The notes under the pieces were generated by a model. The model did not search any database and was not told the DNA's origin. It saw only the letters and a list, made by a program, of their open reading frames with translations. Shown here piece after piece: positions 24,701 to 37,061 of a DNA stretch of 64,000 bases. The DNA is from Nematostella vectensis (lineage: Eukaryota > Cnidaria > Anthozoa > Actiniaria > Edwardsiidae). A program made the translations under genes and the position numbers. The stretch lies in assembly GCF_932526225.1 (NCBI RefSeq), contig NC_064035.1:4153501-4217500 (forward strand), written 5' to 3'. Every line of letters begins with the position of its first letter. Position 1 is the first letter of the stretch.

Positions 24701-27700
24701 CGATGAGTTACAGAACGTAACAAAAAAACTGAAGGAGACAAGCTCCGAGTACGAAAGGCTTAGCGAGGAGCTAGGGGAACGAGAAAACCTACTTAAAGAG
24801 AGCGAAAAGAAAAGGAATGAGCTGAAAAACAAGGCTCTGAGTTCGCTGAAAGAGTAAGTGTCACTTAGTGGCTGTTAGAGTTCTGACTCGTACTCGGGTG
24901 TAGAAGAAAAGACTCGAAATAGCTGGAAAATTGGTTGCCCAAAGAATCATGAGAAGGTTCGACGCATTACCCAAGTTCCTTTGCGCGCTTTTCACCGGTC
25001 ACGATCGTCTTCGGTAGAAAGCTCCCTTCCCAAGATCCTTTGTGCTCTTTTCCTTTCTTTTCAGTCATGCTCTTTTTCGCTAAAAGCTAAAAGCGCCTGT
25101 GTACGAGGCTAGTAAGAGCCAATGGCAGGGTGTGTTCTTTAGATGAACCATTTTTTGATCAGAAAAAAGTTATATAGGATCTTCATTAAGTGAGTGCTGT
25201 TTATTGTTTTGAGTTGCAGTATATTTGTTTGCTTGCGCGCATCTGCCCTAAAGTATCAAATATGTCACTGGCAATTTTACATTGGCTGATTCCTGATTAA
25301 GATATTAGCTATAGTGCATCATCGCCTGTAAAATGAGCCTGTATAAAATATTTATCCGCGCACCATACAGTATGAAAAATGTTTTGACTGATCCGAGCTC
25401 TTAAATTCCCCTAGATATCGTGTTAAGTGTAAGAAACTTGAGCGCGAAGCTGAGCAGGGGAAAGAAGCTATGGTGAGTAATTTAGTCTATTTTTGTTTTT
25501 TGTCTTCACTGCTTACTTATTGTAACATCATCAGGAACGCAACGAAAGGCTTGAGAAAGAGCTCCGGGAACTGCGTTCTCTTATGAACAGCGGTGCAGCT
25601 CCAGGTAAGCATGCGCAACACGCGTCTTCGCAGAGCTTGGTCCTATTTACATTTCCAAGCGCCATTTTGAAAGTAACCAAATAAGTGGCCAAATAATGGT
25701 TTAGAGGTCAAGGGCAACTCTCGCATCCAAGCAAAGGCTTGGTCAGCACATAGGTGTTTATATTAGTAGTTTGATAAGGTCACTCAATAAATTTTGCCTG
25801 GTGGCATTTATTAAAGAATGTCGATCAGTTCCAACTTTGTTATTACTGTTTGCACTTGAAAATACAATGGTATATTTTCAAGAAAGCATCCAAGGATAAA
25901 ATCTGATACTTATATTTGATTGGGAATATTGCAGTTACTTGCTTGTACTAACCGATGGAAACGGATGCTAACTGTGATTGTCGGCGGGATTGGCCTTTTT
26001 AAACTAATATAGGGGTGAAAAGTTTCAAACGTTACCGTTTGCTGACAATTGACAGGCTTCATAATAATAATTATATCCTTTCCTAAAAAGAACAATTATA
26101 GAGGAAGTGCAATAGAAGAAGTCGATATATAGAAGGTAGAGTTCTTGTTTAAAGAAGAAAAATTCACTGAGTGATAATGGGGAGATGAGCAAAGATAATT
26201 AGTATGTGATTGTTCGGGAAAGCTAAGGGGCTTTTATTTTGGTTTGTTTTGAAGGTACCTCGTTCAGTTCCTCTAGGCGCGAGATGGATGATCTTATGGT
26301 GGGTATTGACGCATTTAAAACCAGAGCAAGAGAAAATTATTTTTGCCTATTGTTGAGTAGTGTAGAATCAATTGTCATTAAATGTTAAATTGTTATATTT
26401 TTTCCTATTAATTTCATCAGGATCAAAGACAGAGACTCCATGAGGAAGTTGCCACTAAAAATGCTGAGGTAGGTTTCCAGTCGTATTTGTCACTTGTGCC
26501 TTAGCAATAATTTTATCCCTATAAGAAATAATTTTTCTTTTTAACATTCATACTTTAACATTCATTCCCCCGCGCGGAAAAAGAAAGCTTTTCCCACACT
26601 CTCCGCGCGGAGCGGAGCCCGGCCTGGTTCCCCAATAAGGAGTATATTCCTATAGAACAAGTTGGTGACACTGGTATGTTTATCCTAGATCCGCGAACTT
26701 CAGGCTGTGCGGTACAACGGAGAAAGGGATATGACTGAGCTACGAAAACACATTGAAAAGGTACGACAAAATGACTGAGTTACGAAAACACGCCGAAAAG
26801 TCACGCCACGTCCGTTAATCCGAGTGGCGTTACAATGTTGTTCAGGCTTTGTGTGATATATCTAAACTTCCGTTTCGTAAAATATAGTTATCCCTGTATT
26901 TTTTTATACTTTAGAGGTGGAAATTAGCTGTTTTTGTTGTGGGATGGCTTGAACTTCGCCGTTATTGAACCGGATTGAGTTCCCATAAGGGTCTATTGGG
27001 TCTCAAAGGTCTTATGAGGGTGTATTGGGTCTCAAGGCCTATAATAACATGCGCCCCGCGAGTCAGATTCAGGGACTTACATTCTGTCTGTTCCCATGTA
27101 TCCAATCTGAATAGCTATCCTGAATAAGTAATCGCAGTGCGCGCTGTATTCGGGAAGTTATATTTACTTTAGTCGTCTGGCTTGATTAAAGTTGGAAGCA
27201 GAGCTGAGGGTGTATCAGACGCAAGTGTCTTCCACGAACTTGGAAAAGATGAAGCTTGAGGAGGTAATTACCAAATGACTGGTGGGAGGTGGATCGAGAT
27301 ATTGAGTTAAATGACCGAAACATAGCATTGTTATGCTGGCTTTCCACTAGCAAAGGTAATGGAGAAAGAAAGAAATAAGCACTATCCGCTCGAAGAAGAA
27401 AGAAAATGCAAATTATTCCGTTCCTTCCTTCGCTTCCCACTCCTCCGATTGCGAAGATGTTCACATGCAAAGCAAGCATCTTACGTCTACGTTTCTTTTT
27501 CCTCCCCCTTCCCTTGTGAAAATAGAGCTTTAAAAAATATCATTAAAAAAGGAGCTCTTCTAGTTGGGCCGTCAAATTTTGAATAAAAGATGGATTGAAT
27601 TGATTGGATGATTTTTTTCCGCAGGCACTTCAAGCGGCGAGGCAACAAACGCAGGAAGCGGAGAAATTTGAGGTAATGGTGTCTTTAGTGCTTTCGTATT

Positions 27701-30700
27701 AAACCTCCTAAATGACGTGCTGAGATGGCTTGTACTGAAGGTGACTTTCGGATGTATTGGCGCTTGGTATACATTTCTATTCCGATAAAAACTAGTATTT
27801 AGTATTTAGAAAAAAGAAAATGACTGTGTGTTATAACCACTTTGTAGTATTATGCGAATCTGACTCCCTCTGTCCGTACATTCTTAGAAAGTTTTTCATT
27901 TTTCTGCAGACGTCACAGAAGCGGCAAGAGGAACATCTGGGGGGAGTGGTTTCTGATCAAAAGGTGATTGTTGTAATCTGCTGTCTTGTAAGTTTAGACT
28001 TACCACGTGTTGGTCAACAAAAAGGGTACAAGAATATAAAAAAAATATATAAATACTCATTTTTCTATATCTGAGTATAATTTTACGACTTGTTTACCTG
28101 ATGAAGGAGCATTGCTTAAACGTCGTAATATTATACTTAGTGATAGAAAATAATCATACATATATATTCGTAACGTTTATATTTGTGGGTGGTCATATGG
28201 TGTCGGCCTGACATTTTTCATGTTGGGCCCAATATTATTTTTTTACCAATCCGCCTTTAGTCTCTATCTAATGATTTCGTTGTTAACTATTAATACTTCA
28301 TACTGATTTTGTTGTTGTTTTGATTGTGTTTTAAAAACACCTTTAGAAAGAAATAAAAGAACTTAGAACAAAGATGGCAAGAATGATCGCCAAACTTCAG
28401 CAAGAGGTTGAACAGAGACAGGTGAGTCTATAGAAAATGGTAAGAAAACATGCTTTGTTTGCTGGATGCAGCCATTCACAGAGTGCAAATGCACAGAGTG
28501 CAAATTTTAAAGGGGTCACACTTATAACCACATCTACTATAGAGCCTTTGACGTCCAAAATATCTGGAGAATGAAGTTGAGTTATATTTGCCAATTACTT
28601 GCCTCTGGGACAGGAAATCGAGGAGCGCTTTATGGAGTTGAGGGACCAGGACCGCCGAAGTCGAGAGGAAGGAGCTGCTCTCTACTCACAGCTACAACAG
28701 GTATTGTAAATTCAACCAGACAGCCAGATAGCCAATGAATCAGACTGCTCACAGCTACAACAGGTATTGTAAATTCAACCAGACAGCCAGATAGCCAATG
28801 AATCAGACTACTCACAGCTACAACAGGTATTGTAAATTCAACCAGACAGCCAGATAGCCAATGAATCAGACTGCCACATAAGCACAGGGAAAAAGACAAG
28901 CCAGCCAGTCAGTCAGTCAGTCAGTTAGGTAGACAGGAAGACAGACGGATAGAAAGATAGCCAAGGTAGACTGGCAGACAGGCGGACAGGCGGACGGACA
29001 GACAGACAGACAGACATACAGACAGTCAGCAATTTTTTTCTCTTCTGAATTCAGGAGCGTGATCAGCACACCGACGCACTCAGAGACCTGGAATCGCAAA
29101 TCAAGTCTTTAACGGTATTTAGGATAGCCTGTCTCACTAACAGCTCTGACTTAAGTTTCTTATAGGATCGTGATTCTTAGTCTCTCTTCTGCACAACGTA
29201 TTGCCAAACTGTTTTCCTATATTCTGTTCAATCAATCTTTAGTAGGATCTAAAATAAGAAAGACTGTGTTAAATCGAATCCGTTTTCCCTTATTAAAAAA
29301 GAACTCATTGTAAAACTAGGATGACAACGAGAAGACTTTACAGGATGTGAATAATAAAACAGAGAAAGAGAGATCAGGACTCGAAAACCAGCTTGCAGAT
29401 TTGAAGGTATTGACCCCTCAGTTAAACCAATCACTCTGTTAGTTCACTCTTATGGCTAATAGTTTCCAACGAGAATGCCTTACCCAGGAAATCACTTTTC
29501 CATAACATCTCTTTCAGCTTCAACTTGCAGATGAAAAGTCGACCATCAAGGCATTGCGCAAACAGCAGGAGAACGAGCGTGATACTATCGAACGGCTCAC
29601 ATCTGATGTGAACAAGTAAGGTTTCACCAACAATGCATTTGTTTCCGCACGTTGAGAAATCAAACAACGCCTTCTAACGTATTGTAACGCAAATTATGTG
29701 ATGTCATGGTCATGTGATACCTTAATCATGTGATGTTGTGGTCATGTGATACATTTATCATGTGATGCTTTGATCATATGATTTTGTGGACAATGTGATA
29801 CATTTATCTTGTGATGTCATAGGCATATGATACCATGGTGATGTAAAACCGTGGTCATGTGACGCTGCAATCACGTGAGACCGTTACAGCGCCGTGGCGT
29901 GAGAAGTTGATGTCAGTTAAGAAAACATTTTTCTCTTTTGTAGTTTGACCGAAGACAACGCGCGCCTGCGTAAGCGATGTGAAAACCTGAAGGAGGAGCA
30001 TGACGCTACGGTGAGAAACGCATAGTATTTTTAGTTTTTTTTTCATCCTTTCATTACGAAAGCACGATTAGCTGTTCTAAACTCGTTTACCTTAAACCCT
30101 TTTTTTAGAAAGAAAAGATGGAGATGACTCAGATGAGGTATTTACAGACATATCGTAATTATTCGAATTAGCGGGACGCTTATTTAATTTGTCGGGTCTT
30201 TGGGCTTTGGGGGCGGAGGGGGGTTATTGGAAAGGGGGCGGTTATTAGGAAGGAGGTGCTTATCTCATTTCGACAAAAAAAATGCAAGCTTCGAATCGAT
30301 TGCAAAGAAGCTTTATTTACGACTAACTGAAACGACAGTAGAAATGTTGTTAGACTTAATACGGTGCATTCACGCTTGACAATGCCATGTCTTGCTCTCA
30401 TCGTCTCATGAACGTTTATGTCTTTCTCTTCAGGGTGAGCCAGCTAGAGGAATCTCTACGTAGAAGCCAGTACGCTCTGGAAAAAGCGGCCGAAGAAAAT
30501 CAGGTAAGATTCGCAATAGCCTGGGTTCTAGAGCTTATCGCACCACTGAAAACCCGAAATCGCAGCGAACGACTGCCGACGACAGTTCGTGACTTGCCGC
30601 TCGGCCAATTATTTGGAGCCTGGGAGCAACTCGACCCTGTCATCCAGGGTAGACGCGTTATTATAACAAATGAACTGGCTACTAAGGGAACACATTTTCT

Positions 30701-33700
30701 TGCAAGAATTTTTCGCACCCTTCGAGTCCTTTATTCATTGCCAAGGTTATTTATGAGGCCGAGTATACTGATACGGTGGTTGTATGTAAACATGTTCACA
30801 GGTCGGGTGGCAGAAGATTGACGATAATCTCGACAAAATTGTGGATTATATTTGCAAGGAGTCAGACATTCCACTGCCTGTGAGTAGACAAAGCAAGCAT
30901 GCAAGAAAACTTCTGTATTAATGGTACATTAATATCAAAGGCTTATTATAAGGCTTATGCCTTATTTTGATACTGCTACTATGATACGCGCGCTATCATT
31001 ACTTGATTAGCCGACCCCCACAGAAACAACGCAACACTTAGCGATGGAAAACTTTCCCAAAAAAGGTTGTATAATAAAAATCTTATGGACCTCGTTTACT
31101 TTGGCCGTACGAGAACTTATGAAGCCTTTTATGGTCTGCGAGTTTAGCTTGGATGACAAATTATCGGGTTCATATATGTGTTCCCATATACCGTCCGAGC
31201 ACTAGGGTCAATTAGAGGTAGTCCTAATAGCCAGGTTACGACCAGGTAGTCCTAATAGCCAGGTTACGACCAGGTAGTCCTAATAGCCAGGTTGGACCAG
31301 GTAGTCCTAATAGCCAGGTTACGACCAGGTAGTCCTAATAGCCAGGTTACGACCAGGTAGTCCTAATAGCCAGGTTACGATCAGGTAGTCCTAATAGCCA
31401 GGTTGGACCAGGTGGTCCTAATAGCCAGGTTACGACCAGGTAGTCCTTATAGCCAGGTTGGACCAGGTAGTCCTAATAGCCAGGTTACGACCAGTTTCTA
31501 ACGCTGTGTAATTTGCGTGGCAGTCTTTGCTCGGAAGTGGAAGCGTTCGCCACGACTCGCAACAAGGAATTGCCGAAATGATTGTAAGTAGTGACGACAA
31601 ATTATTCACAATGCATCAAGTAGAGTATATAAAATCAGTAAATATGAATGTATTTTCATATTGCTGAAATGAAGTGAGATAACTGGTTAAATGAAAGTTG
31701 ATACAGTACTTGACCTGCTGGGCGACGAGCGAATAGATCCAACGTGTCGCTTACCCGCCCGCCCGCACATGTTCTACGCTTTTTCATACACTGCGTCCAG
31801 TATCGGATCGCCAAATATAGCCCCCGATGCGATAATGGATGCAATATAGAACAGATAGCATATTTCAATATAGAACAGATGGCATATTTTTTCGAGTTCG
31901 TGAAACGCGTTCGTCATATGGTACTTTTTGAGATATGGATCCAGAAAGTATTATATGTTGGTTCACTCTGAGCGCCTGACATATAGGGACTTGCATTTAG
32001 TGTATTCAGTGTTGGTTAACTGATGTGCTGGAGTGTTTTTGAATAATAACTGTATTTGTTACATAGCCACAGTTGAAAAATAGTATATATGGTTTGACCG
32101 GTGTTTTCACTAAAGGGTAAGCTACGATGGGTCAACGAAGAGCTCAAAGTACATCTGACATCGGAAAAGCGCGCCAGGGATCAACTCGAAGTTTCCAACA
32201 AGAGAATTCGAGTAAGTCTTTGTGGTTCCTTCATCCGAGCTCCTTCGTCGGGTTATTGATGTATGTGGTACTTATCTAGGAGCTGATTCGTAAAGGGGAC
32301 GAGGAAAAACGGTACTTCTTATCAGAGCTAGACGAGCAAGCGACACTTTTGGATGATCTTGCTGCTCAAAAGAAAGGTAGCGACCACCTTGTACTGGGTC
32401 TCGCTTTATTGATGTGTGATTTGACCGTGTTTTATTTCTTTTTGATGTTAACATCCGCATTTTTTAAGGATTGGAGTCAAAGCATCGACAGAATACAGAT
32501 AACATCAAGACTTTACAGGTAATTGATTTGGACGTGATAATGTGAAATAGTAGTGGGTGGATTGATGGCGATGACGATGATGGAGATAATGGTAATTGAG
32601 GCACTGTGCTGCTGCTTGACGATTGTGATGGCTTCGTCATAGTGACAGTGATCATGATATTGGTGGTGGCTGATCTTGTGGTGTTTGGCTGTTGTTGTTG
32701 TGGTGGTGTTAGTTGCTGTTGTTGTGGCGGTGTTTGTTGTGATGATGATATTTATGATAGTGATGGTGGTTTCGGGAGGGATGTGATAGTGATTAAGGTG
32801 CGTGTAAAGATGATGATAGTGATGGTGATGGCGCTGGTGGTAATCACGATTGTTTTATGGTAATTGTGATGATGGTGATGATGTTATGGTGATGATCTCG
32901 TAATATTAAAGTCGGTTATTATTTCCCCCACAGGACCGTATCCGCCAATTAACGAAACACTTAGAGGCTGTAAGTACCATAGATACATCCCTTTTCAATT
33001 ATTGTTGTTATTGTTGTTGTTGTTAATATTATTAAATGCTTTGTGAATAAAGTATGTTTACTTTTCACCAATCGTTTCCCAAATCTTTCTGCTCCATCCA
33101 CCTGTAAATATTATAGCAAAGCCCTTTTTCATGTGCCAAACTGATTAAACGCATTTTGCATTAAAACAAAAAATTCTGCAGTATCCTAGGTAGATGCTCT
33201 TATTACTAATATAACTCTATGAATTGAACTAAAAAATAAAACAATTGATGAAGTTGATAAAACTAGTCCCAAGTAAAGTCGAAGCTAGTTCGATGTTTAA
33301 CACAAGGGCACGATTCCTTTCTTGGCAGTTGGTTAGTAACTTTGCTTTGAACCCGGCTTTTTTTTACGTTTTCACAGAGCACTAAAGCATTACACGCCGG
33401 TGCAGAAGCACTGGATGACAAGCAGCGTGTTATTGATGAGATTGATGAGCTCAAGGTAAACATTCGTGCAAGCTCAACGGTCAGCAGACTATACCACAAA
33501 CCGCGAGAGCACGTACGCAACAGTCAGCGGACTATGCCACAAACCACGACAACACGTACGCAACAGTCAGCGGACTATGCCACAAACCACGACAACACGT
33601 ACGCAACAGTCAGCGGACTATGCCACAAACCACGACAACACGTACGCAACAGTCAGCGGACTATGCCACAAACCACGACAACACGTACGCAACAGTCAGC

Positions 33701-35293
33701 GGACTATGCCACAAACCATGAGAACACGTACGCAACAGTCAGCGGACTATGCCACAAACCATGAGAACACGTACGCAACAGTCAGCGGACTATGCCACAA
33801 ACCACGAGAACACGTACGCAACAGTCAGCGGACTATGCCATAAACCACGACAACACGTACGCAACAGTCAGCGGACTATGCCACAAACCACGACAACACG
33901 TACGCAACAGTAAGCGGACCATGAATCAAACCGAAAAACAAACGTGCGAAGCGGACTGTCAGACTAATTTCTCAAGTTTCTCTATCTCACAGGATGAAAA
34001 GCAAGAAAGGGACAAGATCCACGACCGATATGTCAAGTGAGTGTCAAATACTTTGTACTCATAGCTAAAGCTATTCGGTGTGTTATCACAGTGCCATCAT
34101 TTGGTTTGGTTCTTTCCAGATATAAAGAGAAGGTTGGCAGTCTGAGAAGGGAACTCCACGGAGCCAAAACGATCGCCGATGACTTCAAGGTATTTTCCAT
34201 TATACAGTGTATTGAACTCATTTTTTTTTCCATTGGCTGCTGAGAGCGAGTACCTATTTTAAGAATGTGTTATTCAAAAAAATATATCCTCAAGAAGGAA
34301 TCATTTTAGAGGTCACCCTACAGCCCCGGAATTTCCGAAATTCCAAAAGTGTTTGTACGGAAAAAAATTGTTTCTTACCCCTGGAAATGGGTACTGGAAG
34401 ATCCCCCTACCCCCTACACTAGGAAAGTAGATTGAAAGGGGTGCAGATTTTTCTGGAATCTCACAACGATGCAACCAGTAAGTCTAGGTCGGTTTTATTC
34501 CACTTACCACATTTTTTTTGTTTACAGCAAGAGAGTTTTGAAGCTGCAAACCTGTCTTCAAGATTACTAGAGGTTAGTCAGTTCACCTCCTAGAACACGG
34601 AGACAATGTGTCCTGCTGCAATCAACTCTTGCCTCGTTTATACGAATTCAATGTTGTCGATTAGTTGCTTTACATTCATAGAGTCTGGATCGTATTTCAA
34701 GTCCAAAAGCCAAACAACGCCGACTGCAGTTTCCAGACACTCCACCTACAAATATCAGGTTGATACGATCGACTGACTGACCGACCGACCGTGTGCTGTT
34801 GTTTATGCGCCCTTTATAGACTGAAGCTGATTATACAAATGATTTATCTTTTTTGTTTTGTAGACCAGCCACTAAATCCAGTCAGAATACGACTGACTGG
34901 TCTCCGACATCAGACGGCATGACATCCATAATGTCCGATTGTAAGTGCCTTTGACACTGACACATCCTACCTTGTAATTAATTATTTATTTATTGTTGTT
35001 GTTGTTAGTTTGCATATTTATTTATACAATAAACAATATTTAAGGCGAGTCCATTTCAGAGAAGGCTGATTTGAATTAAGGCCTGTTTCTAACCGAATAC
35101 AATACTCTTGAACTGAATATGACATTGTTTGTCAGTCCTAACTCGTTATCGTGGTCGGTCATCAATTAAAATTCGTCATCATATCTTTTTTCTAGATTCG
35201 CCAAAGTCTGAGCGTAAAAGAGCAACACGGCCCTCATCGTCTAGAACGCCAGGTCACATGACCTACACCGATCTCGACTTCAAGGAGAGGTAA
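18776..35293 (+). CDS. cep128: CEP128-like centriolar coiled-coil protein, 43 exons, complete
   Basis: Exons: 18776-19057, 19377-19469, 19832-19900, 19971-20050, 20467-20559, 20839-20908, 20998-21084, 21594-21659, 22014-22091, 22370-22428, 23147-23264, 23344-23418, 23953-24162, 24306-24853, 25415-25472, 25535-25604, 26255-26298, 26421-26468, 26689-26760, 27192-27263, 27625-27672, 27910-27963, 28347-28421, 28614-28700, 29055-29114, 29320-29406, 29518-29615, 29944-30010, 30109-30137, 30434-30503, 30802-30879, 31524-31583, 32116-32211, 32280-32376, 32469-32518, 32934-32969, 33378-33455, 33993-34036, 34120-34189, 34528-34572, 34682-34758, 34864-34940, 35196-35293. They sum to 3873 nt with every phase matching: 1290 residues. 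An in-frame TGA precedes the ATG. The N-terminus is basic and Ser/Arg-rich, followed by VDDLAASLQATSEVLSTADR, RMLEHYRDL and NTVRFSDDIRSD, which I recognise as the CEP128 N-terminal pattern. Most of the rest is heptad coiled coil rich in Glu, Arg, Gln and Leu. A non-coiled Ser/Arg/Gly stretch lies within exon 14, and a short DDNLDKIVDYICKESDIPLP segment near residue 990. The C-terminus is Ser/Pro-rich and disordered. CEP128 organises subdistal appendages of the mother centriole. Human CEP128 is somewhat shorter (about 1090 residues). A rootletin-like or other centrosomal coiled-coil protein is the alternative. Confidence 0.82.
23484..23790. repeat. 50-bp minisatellite in intron 12 of the CEP128-like gene
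   Basis: About six copies of a unit containing agccaatcagggtgc, aacaacgt and attgacatgaacttt. Each unit carries a CCAAT box. The copies vary by a few bases. Confidence 0.9.
28685..28872. repeat. 63-bp triplication spanning the exon 24 5' splice site
   Basis: Three tandem copies, beginning at 28685, 28748 and 28811, of a 63-bp unit starting ctcacagctacaacag followed by gtattgtaaatt. The first 16 bases are the end of exon 24, so the donor site exists in three identical contexts. Using a distal copy would read through an in-frame TAA, so only the first donor keeps the reading frame open. Confidence 0.92.
28901..29030. repeat. Degenerate CAGT/CAGA simple repeats
   Basis: Runs of cagt and cagaca tetranucleotide-like repeats within intron 24, interrupted. 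Confidence 0.85.
29700..29880. repeat. Degenerate ~17-bp repeats with catgtgat motifs
   Basis: Around ten imperfect copies of (g/t)tcatgtgat plus a variable linker in intron 27. Many carry the CATGTG E-box-like word. Confidence 0.8.
31209..31496. repeat. 28-bp minisatellite in intron 31
   Basis: About ten copies of a unit with ggtagtcctaatagccagg and a ttacgacca tail; some copies lack four bases of the tail. It ends 28 bases before exon 32. Confidence 0.92.
32560..32900. repeat. GAT/GGT-rich trinucleotide-like low complexity
   Basis: A degenerate run of gatggtgat, gtggtg and gttgttgttg words fills most of intron 35. The plus-strand frame of 85 codons here is compositional, not a gene. Confidence 0.85.
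33477..33912. repeat. 43-bp minisatellite in intron 37
   Basis: Ten copies of a 43-bp unit containing gtcagcggactatgccac and acacgtacgcaaca. Copies are almost identical, differing at cacgacaa versus catgagaa. Long frames through it (33466-33843) are repeat artefacts. Confidence 0.95.
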
Positions 35294-36000
35294 CCGTACA
35301 AGTAAGTTTTTATTTTATTTTTATTTTTCTAACCCTTTTCAATAGTTTACACTCGTTGTCAGTCACCGTACACGCTGAACTTTTTGTTTACGAGTCACCA
35401 ACTGTTTTTTGGCTGACGTCAATCATGACTTTTAAATTCTTCTAATTCTACATCAACATCAATTCTGCATCATCATGTCACAGCTTTAGATCGATCACAA
35501 CGAAACACCATCTAAGTGGCTCGCCTTCCTAGCTACGGTTACCGAGAAAATACCGATAAACAAAGCCAGCAATTGGAAAAGTTTGAATTGTTTCTTAGCT
35601 TTGCGCTGTTGTTGATTTAGTGTGTGCGTGCGTGTGTGTGTGTGTGCGTGCGTGCGTGCGTGTGTGTGTGACTGAAAACGAGTGTTACAGATAAAAAGAT
35701 ATCAGATTTTCATTAGATTTGTTTTTTCGTTGTTGTTACCAGATTCTTGGCAATGGACAGGGACAAATTCGCCGTGGTAAGTGACGCATGCATGCCGGGG
35801 AACTGTCAAGCAATGCAATTCATGACAACATCACTGTTACTTGGTCGCTGGCTTTGCTCGGAGAGGTCTTACCCGCACATACATACGTCATCCTATATTG
35901 GTCCACTATTTTTTCTGTTTATTCTTTTATGCTAACTTGAATTGTCCTTTTTAACGTCAGAAAATCTGCTAAAAGATGTACAGTTTGAGTTTGTCCCAGC
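35294..36000 (+). other. Probable spliced 3' UTR of the CEP128-like gene
   Basis: The last coding exon runs past its TAA to a GTAAGT donor at 35302. Matching acceptors open a 35743-35776 exon, which itself ends in GTAAGT, and a further exon from 35961. This suggests a 3' UTR with two introns or alternative last exons. A (TG)n microsatellite (about 35615-35670) lies in the first of these introns. The poly(A) site was not located. Confidence 0.5.
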
Positions 36001-37061
36001 CACACAACCATACTAGCAGGGGTGACTTGACACATAAAACCCGGTTCTTCATATTTTCGCCTTACCTTGGGCGTGTCCAAGGCCAGAATAATTTCCCCTA
36101 CCTTATAACTATTTTATAGAATGCTAGACTTTAACAAATAGTATGACTTGATTTCAGGCCGAAAATGACAAGGTTTAGCTACACCTGGTGAGCACTTGAC
36201 AATCGCGTGATGAACACATGGCGAACACGTGATGAAAACATGGCGAACCCGTGATGGTCATGATTCGTTCTGGAAGTCCATCTCAAAGAACTTGCTCAGC
36301 CATAAGGCGAAAGATAATTTAATGTCTGGGAACTCATTAACACCATTTTGTACGATATTGCTAAACAAGAGTAAACTATCACCAATAGGTTTTTTATGAT
36401 ATTGTTATTATTATTATTATTGTCAAAAATTGTAATTTGCGTGAATGGTTTATATTCAAATGAAATGATTAGGTAACGTTTTCAATTTTACAAATTATTT
36501 ACGTAATCCCTTCATCCGTACATGACTGACATCACTCTTAACATGTCGGCTACTTGTGTAGCTTGACCGTATTCTAGCTCTTGACGTTCTGTTTGGTATT
36601 CCTGTGGTTGGTTATGAGGCAAGAGAGGCTGGGGAGAGATTTCCTGTGACGCCTCGCCAACCACAGAAAACAATCAGATAGCATGAGACACTAATAAAAG
36701 AGTGAATACCCAACTGATTTAGAACATTCTCTTCTTTGCATCGAATACACATGGCTTCCAAAACCCCAGTCATAGAAACAACTGTTAAGTCTACACTTCT
36801 CCGTTTTCGTTTATTGGGTGGAAAAGTTATAAATACAGAAGAAGAAAAAAGTACGCCTACTATTAGGCCTAGTTTAGAAGCCGTTCTTTCATGTTCCGTG
36901 CCAAATGCAAATGCATCAAAATGAATATGAAACAATCGACTTCATTTGCACTGGGAAGAACTGCTTCTAAACTATGCTTTGCTGGTGTTGACTGGAATGG
37001 GCTCTTTTCCGGTAAAGAAGATGATGGCTTCGTTTCGAGACTTCTTTGAAGTTCTCCATGT
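36001..37061. other. Intergenic between convergent gene ends, no gene seen
   Basis: AT-rich sequence between the 3' ends of the CEP128-like gene and GPCR 1. An inverted repeat pairs tagtttagaagccgttctt (near 36868) with its imperfect complement near 36955. A minus-strand AATAAA near 36815 could end the GPCR 1 transcript. Confidence 0.45.

Noticed and set aside
33466-34040. Long plus-strand ORFs with repeated QSADYATNH-like peptide
   Set aside because: They are artefacts of the 43-bp intronic minisatellite of the CEP128-like gene.
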